Part shown: positions 43,616 to 52,418 of the stretch, in pieces
How the letters are laid out: every line of letters starts with the position of its first letter
Numbering within the stretch: position 1 is the stretch's first letter
Assembly (NCBI RefSeq): GCF_022664465.1
Contig: NZ_JAKREV010000001.1
Span: 1,095,840 to 1,159,839, forward strand
Reading direction: 5' to 3'
Source of the DNA: Sphingomonas hankookensis
GTDB taxonomy: Bacteria > Pseudomonadota > Alphaproteobacteria > Sphingomonadales > Sphingomonadaceae
Length of the DNA stretch: 64,000 nt
Position numbers and translations under genes: made by a program
The notes under the pieces: generated by a model
What the model saw: the letters and a program-made list of their open reading frames with translations, nothing else
The model's database searches: none
Told to the model about the DNA's origin: nothing

Positions 43616-45007
43616 CTATCTGGTGTCGGCGCGCAGATGGTTCAACGGATGCACCGCACGCGCATTGGTCTGGAACGCGCGCAGCCGCGGCGCCACCAGC
43701 GACCAGCGCCATGGCCGCGCTACGGACACGAACGCGACGTCCGCCGCCAGCGCCGCATCCGCCGTCGCCAGCCGCTGTGCCCGTTCGGGCAGATTGTCGG
43801 CGTCCCGCGCGGCGGCGATCAGGGTCATCGCCTCCATCGAACAACTGCGGCACGCACTCGCCAGATACCAGCGCGCGCTGTCATAGGGCGCAACCCGGTC
43901 GATTAGGCGGAGGTCGGCGCGTGCATCGGCCGGCACCCGCTGGCCCGCAATCCCGATCCGTGCCAGCGCCGCCGCGACCCGCCCCCAGAGCAAGGTCGCC
44001 CCCGGCCCGTCGGGCAATGCCACGCGCAGCCGCATCGGCCGACCATATGCCGCGACCTGTGCCCGTGCGGTCGCCCAGCGCTGGTCCTCGGTCAGGTTGC
44101 GCCACGGCGGCAGCGCCGGGTCGGCCAGCGAATCGAGCCGTTCGGGCAGCACCGTGTCCGCCGCGCCCCAGCCCGGGTCGATCCCGCCGGGCAGGTTCGC
44201 GCTCTGCAGCACCATGCCCACCGCCGCCCGCCCGAACGGCGTCGCCAGAAAGCCGTCGCGCGTGACGAAGGCAAAGCCGAACAGCCCGCGCGCCGGATCG
44301 ACGCGGATATCCGCCGGCCGCAGATTGGCGGCGGCGACCAGCGGCCAGTCGGCGAAATCGCCGTTCAACACCAGGTCGCTGCGCTTCTCGGCAAAGCGCA
44401 CCACCGCCAGCGCGGCGCGACTGCCGCGCAGCCGGACCTCGTCGGCGGCCACCGGCGGCGGCGCTTCGGGATCGACCGGCGCGCGCAGCCGGATGCCGCG
44501 CCCCTGCAACCGTCGCAGCGGCCCGGTCCCCTGCGGCCCGCGGATCACCGCCAGCTCGGGCTGGGCCAGCAGGGTCAGCAATTCGGTGTTGGGCCGCTTC
44601 AGCCGCACCTCGATCACCTGCGGCGTCATCGCCACGATCTCGTCGATCGAGCGCAGGAACGGCGTCAGCCGATGCCCCGCCTCGACCCGGACCGCGCGGC
44701 GCAGCGCCGCCACCACCTGTTCGGCGGTGACCGGCCGCCCGTCGCTCCACGTCGCATCGCCCAGCCGAAAGATATAGCTGCGCCCATCATCGACCATGTT
44801 CCAGCGTTCGGCGAGCCCCGGTTCGACCTGCCCCGCCGCATCGAACCGCACCAGCCCCTGCGCCAGCGCGCTGCGCAACAACACCCGCTCGACATCGCCC
44901 CGCGCGCCCTGCTCGACCGCATCGACGACCACCGGCCGCTCATCCGCCCCCCGATCACACGCGCCGAGCGCCAGCAGCAAGGGAGCAAGGATCAGGAGAC
45001 GCGCCAT
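43616..45007 (-). CDS. Oligopeptide/nickel-type ABC transporter substrate-binding lipoprotein
   Basis: A 463-residue family 5 solute-binding protein. A lipoprotein signal has lipobox LGAC with Cys17. The mature part has QGLVRFDAAGQVEPGLAERWNMVDDGRSYIFRL and DATWSDGRPVTAEQVVAALRRAV, typical of periplasmic OppA/DppA proteins. No permease or ATPase gene lies nearby. It may be an orphan binding protein or have taken on another role. The start at 45007 is set by the signal peptide. Confidence 0.8.
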   Translation of the reverse strand: MARLLILAPLLLALGACDRGADERPVVVDAVEQGARGDVERVLLRSALAQGLVRFDAAGQVEPGLAERWNMVDDGRSYIFRLGDATWSDGRPVTAEQVVAALRRAVRVEAGHRLTPFLRSIDEIVAMTPQVIEVRLKRPNTELLTLLAQPELAVIRGPQGTGPLRRLQGRGIRLRAPVDPEAPPPVAADEVRLRGSRAALAVVRFAEKRSDLVLNGDFADWPLVAAANLRPADIRVDPARGLFGFAFVTRDGFLATPFGRAAVGMVLQSANLPGGIDPGWGAADTVLPERLDSLADPALPPWRNLTEDQRWATARAQVAAYGRPMRLRVALPDGPGATLLWGRVAAALARIGIAGQRVPADARADLRLIDRVAPYDSARWYLASACRSCSMEAMTLIAAARDADNLPERAQRLATADAALAADVAFVSVARPWRWSLVAPRLRAFQTNARAVHPLNHLRADTR

Positions 45008-45047
45008 GCCTTCCCTTGCCACGAAAGCCGGGGGTCGGGCCAGTGGC

Positions 45048-45133
45048 TGGTACGGACGGCGGGACTTGAACCCGCACTCCCGATGGGAAGCGGATTTTAA
45101 GTCCGCTGCGTCTACCGATTTCGCCACGTCCGC
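45048..45133 (-). tRNA. tRNA-Leu (anticodon TAA)
   Basis: An 86-base class II tRNA with a long variable arm and encoded CCA. The anticodon stem CGGAC/ATCCG region reads CTTAAAA in the loop, giving TAA. The T arm is GGTTCAAGTCC. It decodes UUA and UUG. Confidence 0.93.
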
Positions 45134-45186
45134 GTGGAGCACGCCGCGTTCCAAGCGGATCGGGCGGGGTCCGTCAAGCGCCTGCG

Positions 45187-46062
45187 TCAGCGCAGCGTCT
45201 GGATGATGCCGGAGAAATCGATGGCGGCATTGCCGTCCTCGACGAACCGCGCATAGAGGTCAGCGGCGCGCGCGCCCATCGGCGTGTCGGCACCGGCCCC
45301 CGCTGCGGCCTGCATTGCGAGGCGCAGGTCCTTCAGCATCAACGCGGCGGCGAACCCGCCCTGGAAGCCACGATCGGCCGGGGTTTCGGGACCGACGCCC
45401 GCAACCGGGCAATAGCTGGTCATCGACCAGCACTGGCCCGAACTGACCGACGAAATGTCGTAAAAGGTCTGCGCATCCAGCCCCAGCTTCTCCGCCAGCG
45501 CGAACGCTTCGCACGTCGCGATCATCGATGCGCCGAGCAGCATGTTGTTGCACATCTTGGCCGCCTGCCCCGCGCCGCTGGCCCCGGCATGGATCACCGC
45601 CTTGCCCATGTCGGACAGGAACGGCGCGGCCTTGGCGAACGCGATGTCGCTGCCGCCGACCATGAAGGTCAGCGCGCCGGCATTGGCCGCGGCGATCCCG
45701 CCCGATACCGGCGCATCGACCGCGTGCAACCCCTTCGCCCGCGCCGCTTCGGCGACGCGGCGGGCGGTATCGACGTCGATCGTCGAACAATCGATCAGCA
45801 CCGCGCCGGTATCGACCGCGTCGAACAGCGCGTCGGAATAGATCTGCGCGACATGGGTGCCGGCGGGCAGCATCGTCACCACCGCCTGCGCGCCCGCCGC
45901 CACCTCGCCCGCATCGGCTACGGCCAAGCACCCCGCCGCCTTCGCCCGGGCCAACGCCTCGGCCGACAGGTCGAATGCGCGGACGTCATGTCCCGCCTTC
46001 GCCAGATTGGCCGCCATGCCGCCGCCCATATTGCCGAGGCCGATGAAACCGATCCGTGCCAT
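45187..46062 (-). CDS. mmsB: 3-hydroxyisobutyrate dehydrogenase
   Basis: A 291-residue beta-hydroxyacid dehydrogenase. The Rossmann motif GFIGLGNMGGGMAANL opens the protein, DAPVSGG lies near residue 121 and the catalytic Lys is in GAGQAAKMCNNM. It oxidises 3-hydroxyisobutyrate to methylmalonate semialdehyde in valine breakdown. It is the last gene of the operon, after the enoyl-CoA hydratase. Confidence 0.93.
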   Translation of the reverse strand: MARIGFIGLGNMGGGMAANLAKAGHDVRAFDLSAEALARAKAAGCLAVADAGEVAAGAQAVVTMLPAGTHVAQIYSDALFDAVDTGAVLIDCSTIDVDTARRVAEAARAKGLHAVDAPVSGGIAAANAGALTFMVGGSDIAFAKAAPFLSDMGKAVIHAGASGAGQAAKMCNNMLLGASMIATCEAFALAEKLGLDAQTFYDISSVSSGQCWSMTSYCPVAGVGPETPADRGFQGGFAAALMLKDLRLAMQAAAGAGADTPMGARAADLYARFVEDGNAAIDFSGIIQTLR

Positions 46063-46073
46063 GCGAAACTCTC

Positions 46074-46850
46074 CTACCGCCCGGTCCAGTTGCCAGGGCG
46101 CTTTTCGACGAAGGCAGTCATGCCTTCCTTCTGGTCCGCCGTGCCGAACAGCCCGTGGAACAAGCGGCGTTCGAACTGCACGCCTTGCGACAGGGTCGTG
46201 TCGAACGCGGCGTTGACCATTTCCTTGTTCGCCCGGACGGCCAGCGGCGCCATCGCGGCAATGGTCGCGGCGGTCTTCACTGCGTCCTCGACCAGATCGT
46301 CGGCCGGCACGATCCGCGCGACCAGACCGCAGCGCTCCGCTTCTTCCGCGCCGATCATCCGGCCGGTCAGGCACATTTCCATCGCCTTCGCCTTACCGAC
46401 CGCACGGGCGAGGCGCTGCGACCCGCCCATGCCCGGCGTCACGGCGAGCTTGATCTCGGGCTGGCCGAATTTAGCGGTGTCGGCGGCAAGGATGAAGTCG
46501 CACATCATCGCCAGTTCGCACCCGCCGCCCAGCGCAAAGCCGGCCACCGCCGCGATGATCGGCTTACGCGTGCGGGTGAACGCGTCCCAGCCGCTGAAAT
46601 GGTCGTCGCCGTACATGGCGGCGAAGTCCATTTCCTGCATTTCCTTGATATCGGCGCCAGCGGCGAACGCCTTGGCCGATCCGGTGATGACCGCGCATCC
46701 CTGCGACGGATCGGCGTCGAACGCGCGCATCGCGTCGAGCAGTTCGGACAGGATTTGGGCGTTGAGCGCGTTCAGCGCCTGCGGCCGGTTCAGCGTGACC
46801 AGCGTCACCGCATCGCGGCGCTCGACGAGGATGGTTTGATACTCGGACAT
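46074..46850 (-). CDS. Enoyl-CoA hydratase
   Basis: A 258-residue crotonase. It has [11 protein letters not shown] and [48 protein letters not shown], with both catalytic glutamates. Together with the isobutyryl-CoA dehydrogenase in the operon it should hydrate methacrylyl-CoA to 3-hydroxyisobutyryl-CoA. The ATG at 46850 follows GGGGAAC; an in-frame start 4 codons upstream is less likely. Confidence 0.92.
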   Translation of the reverse strand: MSEYQTILVERRDAVTLVTLNRPQALNALNAQILSELLDAMRAFDADPSQGCAVITGSAKAFAAGADIKEMQEMDFAAMYGDDHFSGWDAFTRTRKPIIAAVAGFALGGGCELAMMCDFILAADTAKFGQPEIKLAVTPGMGGSQRLARAVGKAKAMEMCLTGRMIGAEEAERCGLVARIVPADDLVEDAVKTAATIAAMAPLAVRANKEMVNAAFDTTLSQGVQFERRLFHGLFGTADQKEGMTAFVEKRPGNWTGR

Positions 46851-46862
46851 GCTGTTCCCCAA

Positions 46863-47903
46863 TCAATGCGGCTGCCATTCTTCGCCCGCATCCAGCGGCG
46901 CGAAGATACGGTCGATCATGTGGTCGCTCACCCCCTCGGGCGTCGCCGGGTCCCATTTGGGCGCGTGATCCTTGTCGACGATCACCGCGCGCACGCCCTC
47001 GACGATATCGGGACGCTGGACGATGCGGGTGACGACGGCATATTCCTGTCGCATCTCGTCCTCGAAGGTCGGCATGGTCGCGCCGTCGAGCAGCAGCTTC
47101 AGCGACACCTTGCACGACAGCGGCGAGCGCTGACGCAGCGTCGCCAGCTGCGTGCTCGCCCACTCCGAGCCGTCGGCCTCCAGCGCGGACAGGATTTCCT
47201 CGAAATCGTCGCTGGCGAACAACCGGTCGATCGCCTCGCGCTGTGTCAGGATCGCCGCGTCGCCGGGCGCGGTCGCATGCTCCGACAGGATCGTCTCGAT
47301 CGCCGATGGATCGGCGGCGATCGCGTGCTTGATCTCGTCCAGCGCCTGCGCCTTCACCAGATGCGTCGCGAGGCCGAGGGCCAGCATCTCCGTCCCGTCG
47401 AGCCGCGCACCGGTGAGCGCCAGATACTGGCCGATGCGACCGGGCAGGCGCGACAGATACCAGCCACCGCCAACATCGGGGAACAGGCCGATCGCGGTCT
47501 CGGGCATGGCGAAGCGGCTGTTCTCAGTCGCGATGCGGACCTTGCACGGCTGCGAAATGCCGACGCCGCCGCCCATCGTCACGCCGTCCATGACGGCGAT
47601 GGTCGGCTTGGCATAGGTGAACAGGCGGTGGTTGAGCCGGTATTCGGTCGCAAAGAACGCGCGGGCGTCGGCCCCGTCGGTGGCGCTGCTGTCGGCGATC
47701 ATGCGGATATCGCCACCTGCGCAGAAACCGCGGCCCTCGGCATGGTCGATCAACACCGCCTGTACCGCCGGATCGTCGCGCCAGTCCTCCAGCGCCGTCA
47801 ACATGGCATCGCACATCGCGTGGTTCAGGGCGTGAAGCGCCTTGGGCCGGTTAAGGCGGATGCGGCCGATATGGTGGTGAACCGACGTCAGCACGTCACT
47901 CAT
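46863..47903 (-). CDS. 3-hydroxyisobutyryl-CoA hydrolase (enoyl-CoA hydratase/isomerase family)
   Basis: A 346-residue crotonase-fold protein, longer than hydratases and typical of HIBCH. It contains GFCAGGDIRMI, VMDGVTMGGGVGISQPCKVRIATENSRFAMPETAIGLFPDVGGGWYLSRLPG and VRAVIVDKDHAPKWDPAT. It releases CoA from 3-hydroxyisobutyryl-CoA. The ATG at 47903 overlaps the acyl-CoA dehydrogenase stop (ATGA). Confidence 0.92.
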   Translation of the reverse strand: MSDVLTSVHHHIGRIRLNRPKALHALNHAMCDAMLTALEDWRDDPAVQAVLIDHAEGRGFCAGGDIRMIADSSATDGADARAFFATEYRLNHRLFTYAKPTIAVMDGVTMGGGVGISQPCKVRIATENSRFAMPETAIGLFPDVGGGWYLSRLPGRIGQYLALTGARLDGTEMLALGLATHLVKAQALDEIKHAIAADPSAIETILSEHATAPGDAAILTQREAIDRLFASDDFEEILSALEADGSEWASTQLATLRQRSPLSCKVSLKLLLDGATMPTFEDEMRQEYAVVTRIVQRPDIVEGVRAVIVDKDHAPKWDPATPEGVSDHMIDRIFAPLDAGEEWQPH

Positions 47904-49039
47904 TTCAGCAGGTCCCGCCCGACGATCATCCGCATCACCTGGTTCGTGCCCTCGAGGATCGAATGGACGCGCAGGTCGCGCCAGAAGCGTTCGATCGGAT
48001 AGTCCATGAGATAGCCATAGCCTCCATGGAGCTGCAGCGCCTGATCGACCACCTTCGATCCCGTATCGGTGGCGAAGCGTTTCGCCATCGCGGCAAAGCG
48101 CGTCTTGTCGGGGGCGCCCGCCGTCACCTTCGCGGCGGCGGTGTAGAGCAGCGCCCGCGCCGCCTCCAGCTCGGTCGCCATGTCGGCCAGCGTGAACTGC
48201 GTGTTCTGGAAATCGGCGATGGGCTTGCCGAACTGCTGCCGCGCCTTGGTATAGGCGATCGCTTCGTCGAGGCAGCGCTGCGCCCCGCCGAGCGAACAGG
48301 CGCCGATGTTGAGCCGCCCGCCGTCGAGCCCCTGCATCGCGATCGAGAAGCCCTGGCCCTCCGCACCGACCAGATTGGCGGCCGGTACGCGGACCTGATC
48401 GAGAATGACCGCCCGCGTGGGCTGTGAATGCCAGCCGAGCTTGCGCTCGTTCGCGCCGAACGACACACCGGGCATGTCCTTCTCGACAACCAAGCAGGAG
48501 ATACCCTTCGGCCCCTCGCCACCAGTGCGGACCATCACCAGATAGACGTCGTTGTCGCCCGCACCCGAGATGAACTGCTTGGTGCCGGTCACGATATAAT
48601 CGTCGCCGTCCTTGACCGCCTTGGTCTTGAGCGCCGCGGCGTCCGATCCCGACGACGGTTCGGTCAGGCAATAGCTGGCCAGCTTGTCCATCGTGACGAG
48701 GTCGGGGAGGAAGCGCGCCTTCAACTCCGCCGACCCGAATGCATCGAGCATCCACGCCGCCATGTTGTGGATCGAGATGAACGCGCTAGTCGACGGACAG
48801 CCATAGGCCATCGCCTCCATGATCAGCGCCGATTCCATCCGCCCGAGCCCGATCCCGCCCGCCTCCTCCGACACGTAGATCGCGGCGAAGCCCAACTCGG
48901 CCGCCTGCTTGATCGTGTCGCGCGGGAAGATGTGCTGCTCGTCCCACTCGGCGGCATGGGGCGTGATCGCGTCGGCAGTGAACCGGCGGGCCAGTTCCTG
49001 GATCTCACGCTGGTCGTCGGTCAGGTCGAAGGGGTTCAC
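47900..49039 (-). CDS. Isobutyryl-CoA (acyl-CoA) dehydrogenase
   Basis: A 379-residue flavin acyl-CoA dehydrogenase. It has YCLTEPSSGSDAAALKTKAV and the C-terminal QLHGGYGYLMDYPIERFWRDLRVHSILEGTNQVMRMIVGRDLL, which holds the catalytic-base region. With the neighbouring hydrolase and dehydrogenases it is most likely isobutyryl-CoA dehydrogenase of the valine pathway. The start is GTG, overlapping the RidA gene stop (GTGA). Confidence 0.9.
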   Translation of the reverse strand: MNPFDLTDDQREIQELARRFTADAITPHAAEWDEQHIFPRDTIKQAAELGFAAIYVSEEAGGIGLGRMESALIMEAMAYGCPSTSAFISIHNMAAWMLDAFGSAELKARFLPDLVTMDKLASYCLTEPSSGSDAAALKTKAVKDGDDYIVTGTKQFISGAGDNDVYLVMVRTGGEGPKGISCLVVEKDMPGVSFGANERKLGWHSQPTRAVILDQVRVPAANLVGAEGQGFSIAMQGLDGGRLNIGACSLGGAQRCLDEAIAYTKARQQFGKPIADFQNTQFTLADMATELEAARALLYTAAAKVTAGAPDKTRFAAMAKRFATDTGSKVVDQALQLHGGYGYLMDYPIERFWRDLRVHSILEGTNQVMRMIVGRDLLK

Positions 49040-49431
49040 GCTTCACTCTCCACTATCGCTTCGGCCTCGATCTCCACCCGCCATTCGGGGCGGAGAAGCG
49101 CTGCCACCACCAGCATCGTCGCGGCGGGCCGCACGTTGCCGAAAATCTTTCCATGGACCCGGCCTACCGCATCGGCATCGGCCGGGTCGGTCAGGTACAT
49201 GCGGGTGCGGACGACATCGTCGATCCGCCCGCCCAATTGCTCGATCGCCTGCGCGATGATCGCGAAGCTGCGCTCGGCCTGCGCCGCCGCGTCGCCCGGC
49301 GTGCTGCTGCCGTCCGGCTCGACCGGCGCGGTCCCCGACACGAGGATGCGGTCGCCCACTCGCACAGCGCGCGCAAAGCCGATCGCGGCTTCGTAGGGCG
49401 AGGCGGAGGCGGTGTGCCTACGCGCCATCAT
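49036..49431 (-). CDS. RidA (YjgF/YER057c/UK114) family protein
   Basis: A 131-residue RidA-like protein. It has GFARAVRVGDRILVSGTAPVEPDG, DVVRTRMYLTD and PEWRVEIEAEAIVE. RidA proteins hydrolyse reactive imines or enamines made during amino acid breakdown, so its place among valine genes makes sense. The start is ATG-ATG and overlaps the deacetylase stop; the stop overlaps the acyl-CoA dehydrogenase start. Confidence 0.85.
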   Translation of the reverse strand: MMARRHTASASPYEAAIGFARAVRVGDRILVSGTAPVEPDGSSTPGDAAAQAERSFAIIAQAIEQLGGRIDDVVRTRMYLTDPADADAVGRVHGKIFGNVRPAATMLVVAALLRPEWRVEIEAEAIVESEA

Positions 49432-50357
49432 TGCCCCTCGTGCAACACGCGGCGCCGGTACAGCGGCGTCGCGATCGACAGCGTGTTGCGATCGTACCAG
49501 CGCGGCGCCGGCAGCCCCTTCTCCCACGCGATCGCCTCCAGCAGCGTGCCCTGCGCCGACGGCACGTCGGGGTGCAGCTTCGCGATCGGATCGCGATAGG
49601 CGATATCGGCGCCGACGATCTCCCACCCCTTTCGGCGCAATCCCGCGACGAGATCGGCGATCCAATAGGCGGCGAGGTCGGTTTCGTGGAGCAGCATCAC
49701 CTGCACCGGTTGCCGCCCCAGCGCCTTGCGCGCGAGGCCATCGGCGAACTCGGCGGACTCGACATGCGTCTCGACATAGAGGTCGCGCAGCGCATCCATA
49801 TCGACCCGCTTGCCCGCCTTGCGCGCGTCGGCGGTAAGGCTCTTGATATTCCAGTCCGATCCGTCGACGGTCACATAGCCGTTGGACAGGCCCCGGGTCG
49901 CCAGCCCGGCGCGCACGGCATCGCGCTTGCCCTTGTCGCTGCCGCCCTCGTCCAGATACGGAAAGCGGAACCACGGCGGCAGCCCCTGTCGCCCTTTCAG
50001 CCACGCCCCCGCCCGGTCGATATCGGCCAGATAGGCGGCGGCGGTCATCGATTTGAGCGCGGGATGGCTGAAGCTGTGGTTGGCGATGACATGCCCCGCC
50101 GCGACATAGGCCGCGATCCGTCGTTCGCCGCCCGCGCCATCGGGATCGGACAGGTTGCCCGGCACGACGAAGAACGCCGCCTGGGGCACCTTTGCCTTGC
50201 GCAGCCCCGCGATGATCCGTGCGGTGCGTTCGTCGGGCGTCAGGAACGGCCCCCGCGCCCGCGGCACATCGTCGAAGGTCAACGCGATGCGCTTCTGTGC
50301 CATCGCCGGCAGCGCGGCAACGCACGCCGCGACGATCGCCACCAACCACCGCTTCAT
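49428..50357 (-). CDS. Secreted polysaccharide deacetylase (NodB domain)
   Basis: A 309-residue carbohydrate esterase family 4 protein. A signal peptide (MKRWLVAIVAACVAALPAMAQ) precedes the NodB domain. The catalytic Asp pair is in ALTFDDVPR, the metal-binding histidines in ANHSFSHPAL, and FRFPYLDEGG follows. It would remove acetyl groups from GlcNAc-containing polymers in the periplasm. Its place inside the valine operon, tightly coupled to RidA, is unexpected. Confidence 0.9.
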   Translation of the reverse strand: MKRWLVAIVAACVAALPAMAQKRIALTFDDVPRARGPFLTPDERTARIIAGLRKAKVPQAAFFVVPGNLSDPDGAGGERRIAAYVAAGHVIANHSFSHPALKSMTAAAYLADIDRAGAWLKGRQGLPPWFRFPYLDEGGSDKGKRDAVRAGLATRGLSNGYVTVDGSDWNIKSLTADARKAGKRVDMDALRDLYVETHVESAEFADGLARKALGRQPVQVMLLHETDLAAYWIADLVAGLRRKGWEIVGADIAYRDPIAKLHPDVPSAQGTLLEAIAWEKGLPAPRWYDRNTLSIATPLYRRRVLHEGQ

Positions 50358-50361
50358 CGCG

Positions 50362-51891
50362 TCACCCCATCGTCGGAATGACGAACGCATCCTGCGTCCG
50401 CGCCGCGGCGCCATCCTCGGCCTGACCGCCCATCGCCGATCCGTCGGGCCAGCGCTGGGTGATCGTCTTGACCTTGGTCCAGAAGCGCACGCCCTCTTCG
50501 CCATGCTGGTTCACGTCGCCGAACGCCGACCGCTTCCACCCGCCGAAGCTGTGATAGGCGACCGGCACCGGGATCGGCACGTTGATGCCGACCATGCCGA
50601 CATTCACGCGAGCCGCAAATTCCCGCGCGGCATGGCCGTTGCGGGTGAAGATCGCGACGCCATTGCCGTATTGATGCTCGCTCGGCAGGCGGACGGCGGT
50701 TTCGAAATCGGGCGCGCGGACAATCTGCAACACGGGGCCGAAAATTTCCTCGCGGTATGATTCCATCTGCGGCGTCACATGGTCGAACAGCGTCGGGCCG
50801 ATGAAAAAGCCGCGCTCATGCCCCTGCAGGCTGAACCCGCGCCCGTCGACGACCAGCTCGGCGCCTTCCTCGACGCCCTTGGCGATCCAGCCCTCGACCC
50901 GCGCCTTGTGCTGGGCGTTCACCACCGGGCCGTAATGGGCGTCGGCATCGGTCGAGACGCCCACGCGCAGCGCGGCGATGGCAGGGATCAGCTTTTCGCG
51001 GAGGGCCATGGCGGTCTTGTCGCCGACCGGCACCACCACCGGCAGCGCCATGCAGCGCTCGCCCGCAGAGCCGAACGCCGCGCCGGCCAGATCAGCGACG
51101 ACCTGATCGAGATCGGCGTCGGGCATGACGATGCCGTGGTTCTTGGCACCACCCATCGCCTGCACGCGCTTGCCCGCCGCGACGCCGCGCTTGTAGACAT
51201 AATGGGCGATGTCGGACGAGCCGACGAAGCTGACCGCACCGATCGCCGGATGATCGAGGATCGCGTCGACCACCGTCTTGTCGCCATGCACGACCTGCAG
51301 AATACCTTCCGGCGCGCCGGCCTCCAGCATCAGTTCGGCCAGACGCACCGGCACCGACGGATCGCGCTCGCTGGGCTTCAGGATGAAGGCGTTGCCACAG
51401 GCGATGGCGACGCCGAACATCCACATCGGGATCATCGCCGGGAAGTTGAACGGGGTGATCCCCGCGCCGATGCCGACGGGCAGGCGCATCGAATAGACGT
51501 CGATCCCCGGCCCGGCGCCCTGCGTGTAATCGCCCTTCAGCAGATGCGGCACGCCGCAGGCGAATTCGATGACGTCGAGGCCGCGCTGGATATCGCCCTT
51601 CGCATCGGCGATCACCTTGCCATGCTCGCTCGACAGCAGTTCGGCGAGTTGCTGCATGTTCGCTTCGACCAGCTGCTTGAAGGCGAACAGCACGCGCGCC
51701 CGCTTCTGCGGATTGGTCGCCGCCCAGCCGGGCTGCGCCGCCTGTGCCGCCGCGACCGCGCGGTCGAGATCGGCGGCAGTGCCGAGGCGGACATGCGCCT
51801 GCACCTCGCCGCGATTGGGATCGAACACCGCGCCCGTCGCGCCGTCCATGGGCTGGCTGTCGCCTGCGATCACATGATCGATGACCCGCAT
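50362..51891 (-). CDS. mmsA: CoA-acylating methylmalonate-semialdehyde dehydrogenase
   Basis: A 509-residue aldehyde dehydrogenase. It has ITPFNFPAMIPMWMFGVAIACGNAFILKPSERDPS, the GGAKNHGIVMPDADLDQ segment that marks MmsA, and the catalytic Cys in GSAGERCMALPV. It oxidises methylmalonate semialdehyde to propionyl-CoA with CoA and NAD+. The ATG at 51891 starts the operon's first gene. A C-terminal extension of about 20 residues follows the usual end. Confidence 0.94.
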   Translation of the reverse strand: MRVIDHVIAGDSQPMDGATGAVFDPNRGEVQAHVRLGTAADLDRAVAAAQAAQPGWAATNPQKRARVLFAFKQLVEANMQQLAELLSSEHGKVIADAKGDIQRGLDVIEFACGVPHLLKGDYTQGAGPGIDVYSMRLPVGIGAGITPFNFPAMIPMWMFGVAIACGNAFILKPSERDPSVPVRLAELMLEAGAPEGILQVVHGDKTVVDAILDHPAIGAVSFVGSSDIAHYVYKRGVAAGKRVQAMGGAKNHGIVMPDADLDQVVADLAGAAFGSAGERCMALPVVVPVGDKTAMALREKLIPAIAALRVGVSTDADAHYGPVVNAQHKARVEGWIAKGVEEGAELVVDGRGFSLQGHERGFFIGPTLFDHVTPQMESYREEIFGPVLQIVRAPDFETAVRLPSEHQYGNGVAIFTRNGHAAREFAARVNVGMVGINVPIPVPVAYHSFGGWKRSAFGDVNQHGEEGVRFWTKVKTITQRWPDGSAMGGQAEDGAAARTQDAFVIPTMG

Positions 51892-52029
51892 ATACTCTCC
51901 TGTCGGTGCGGCCGGGCCGGTCTGTCGCCGACTCATTCCCGCGTAATATTATTGCTTCTGGCATAGCGGCGCGCGGCTGTCAGCGGGCAATCGCACGGAA
52001 CCTCGCCCTAAGTCGTCCGCTTGGACGCG

Positions 52030-52308
52030 ATGAATCACGATTCGCAGCAAACCCGCGCGCAGGAAACGGTGAAGGTCCGGTCGCGCTTTCGCTATCGGCT
52101 GACGTCGTCGGCGATCAACGCGCTCATCTTTTCGTCGCTGATCGGGGCGGTTAGCGCGCTGGTGCGGGTCGGGCCGGCAGGGTTCTGGGACGCGTTCGTA
52201 CAGGGTGCGCCGGTCGGGTTCGCGACCGCGTTGCCCGCATCGTTGCTGGTCGTGCCAGTGGTGCAGGGGCTGGTCGACCGGTTGTTCGGGGTCGAGCCGC
52301 CGGAATAG
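52030..52308 (+). CDS. DUF2798 family small membrane protein
   Basis: A 92-residue protein with two membrane segments (near residues 30-52 and 60-80) joined by a short loop. RYRLTSSAINALIFSSLIGAVSALVRVG is typical of DUF2798. A TTG three codons upstream is an alternative start. The function is unknown. Confidence 0.7.
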   Translation: MNHDSQQTRAQETVKVRSRFRYRLTSSAINALIFSSLIGAVSALVRVGPAGFWDAFVQGAPVGFATALPASLLVVPVVQGLVDRLFGVEPPE

Positions 52309-52338
52309 GCCGGAAGTTGGCGAAGGTGCCGCACGACG

Positions 52339-52359
52339 ATTGACCTCGCCCCGGTCAAT
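52339..52359 (+). promoter_or_regulatory. Inverted repeat upstream of the alpha-galactosidase gene
   Basis: ATTGACC and GGTCAAT form a perfect 7-base inverted repeat with a 7-base spacer, 59 bases before the gene start. An AT-rich run (AATTAATATGATAAATTGC) follows. It is a candidate operator. Confidence 0.35.
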
Positions 52360-52418
52360 TAATATGATAAATTGCATTATCGATCGGATATCCACATCCG
52401 GCGGGCGGGGAGAGCGTG

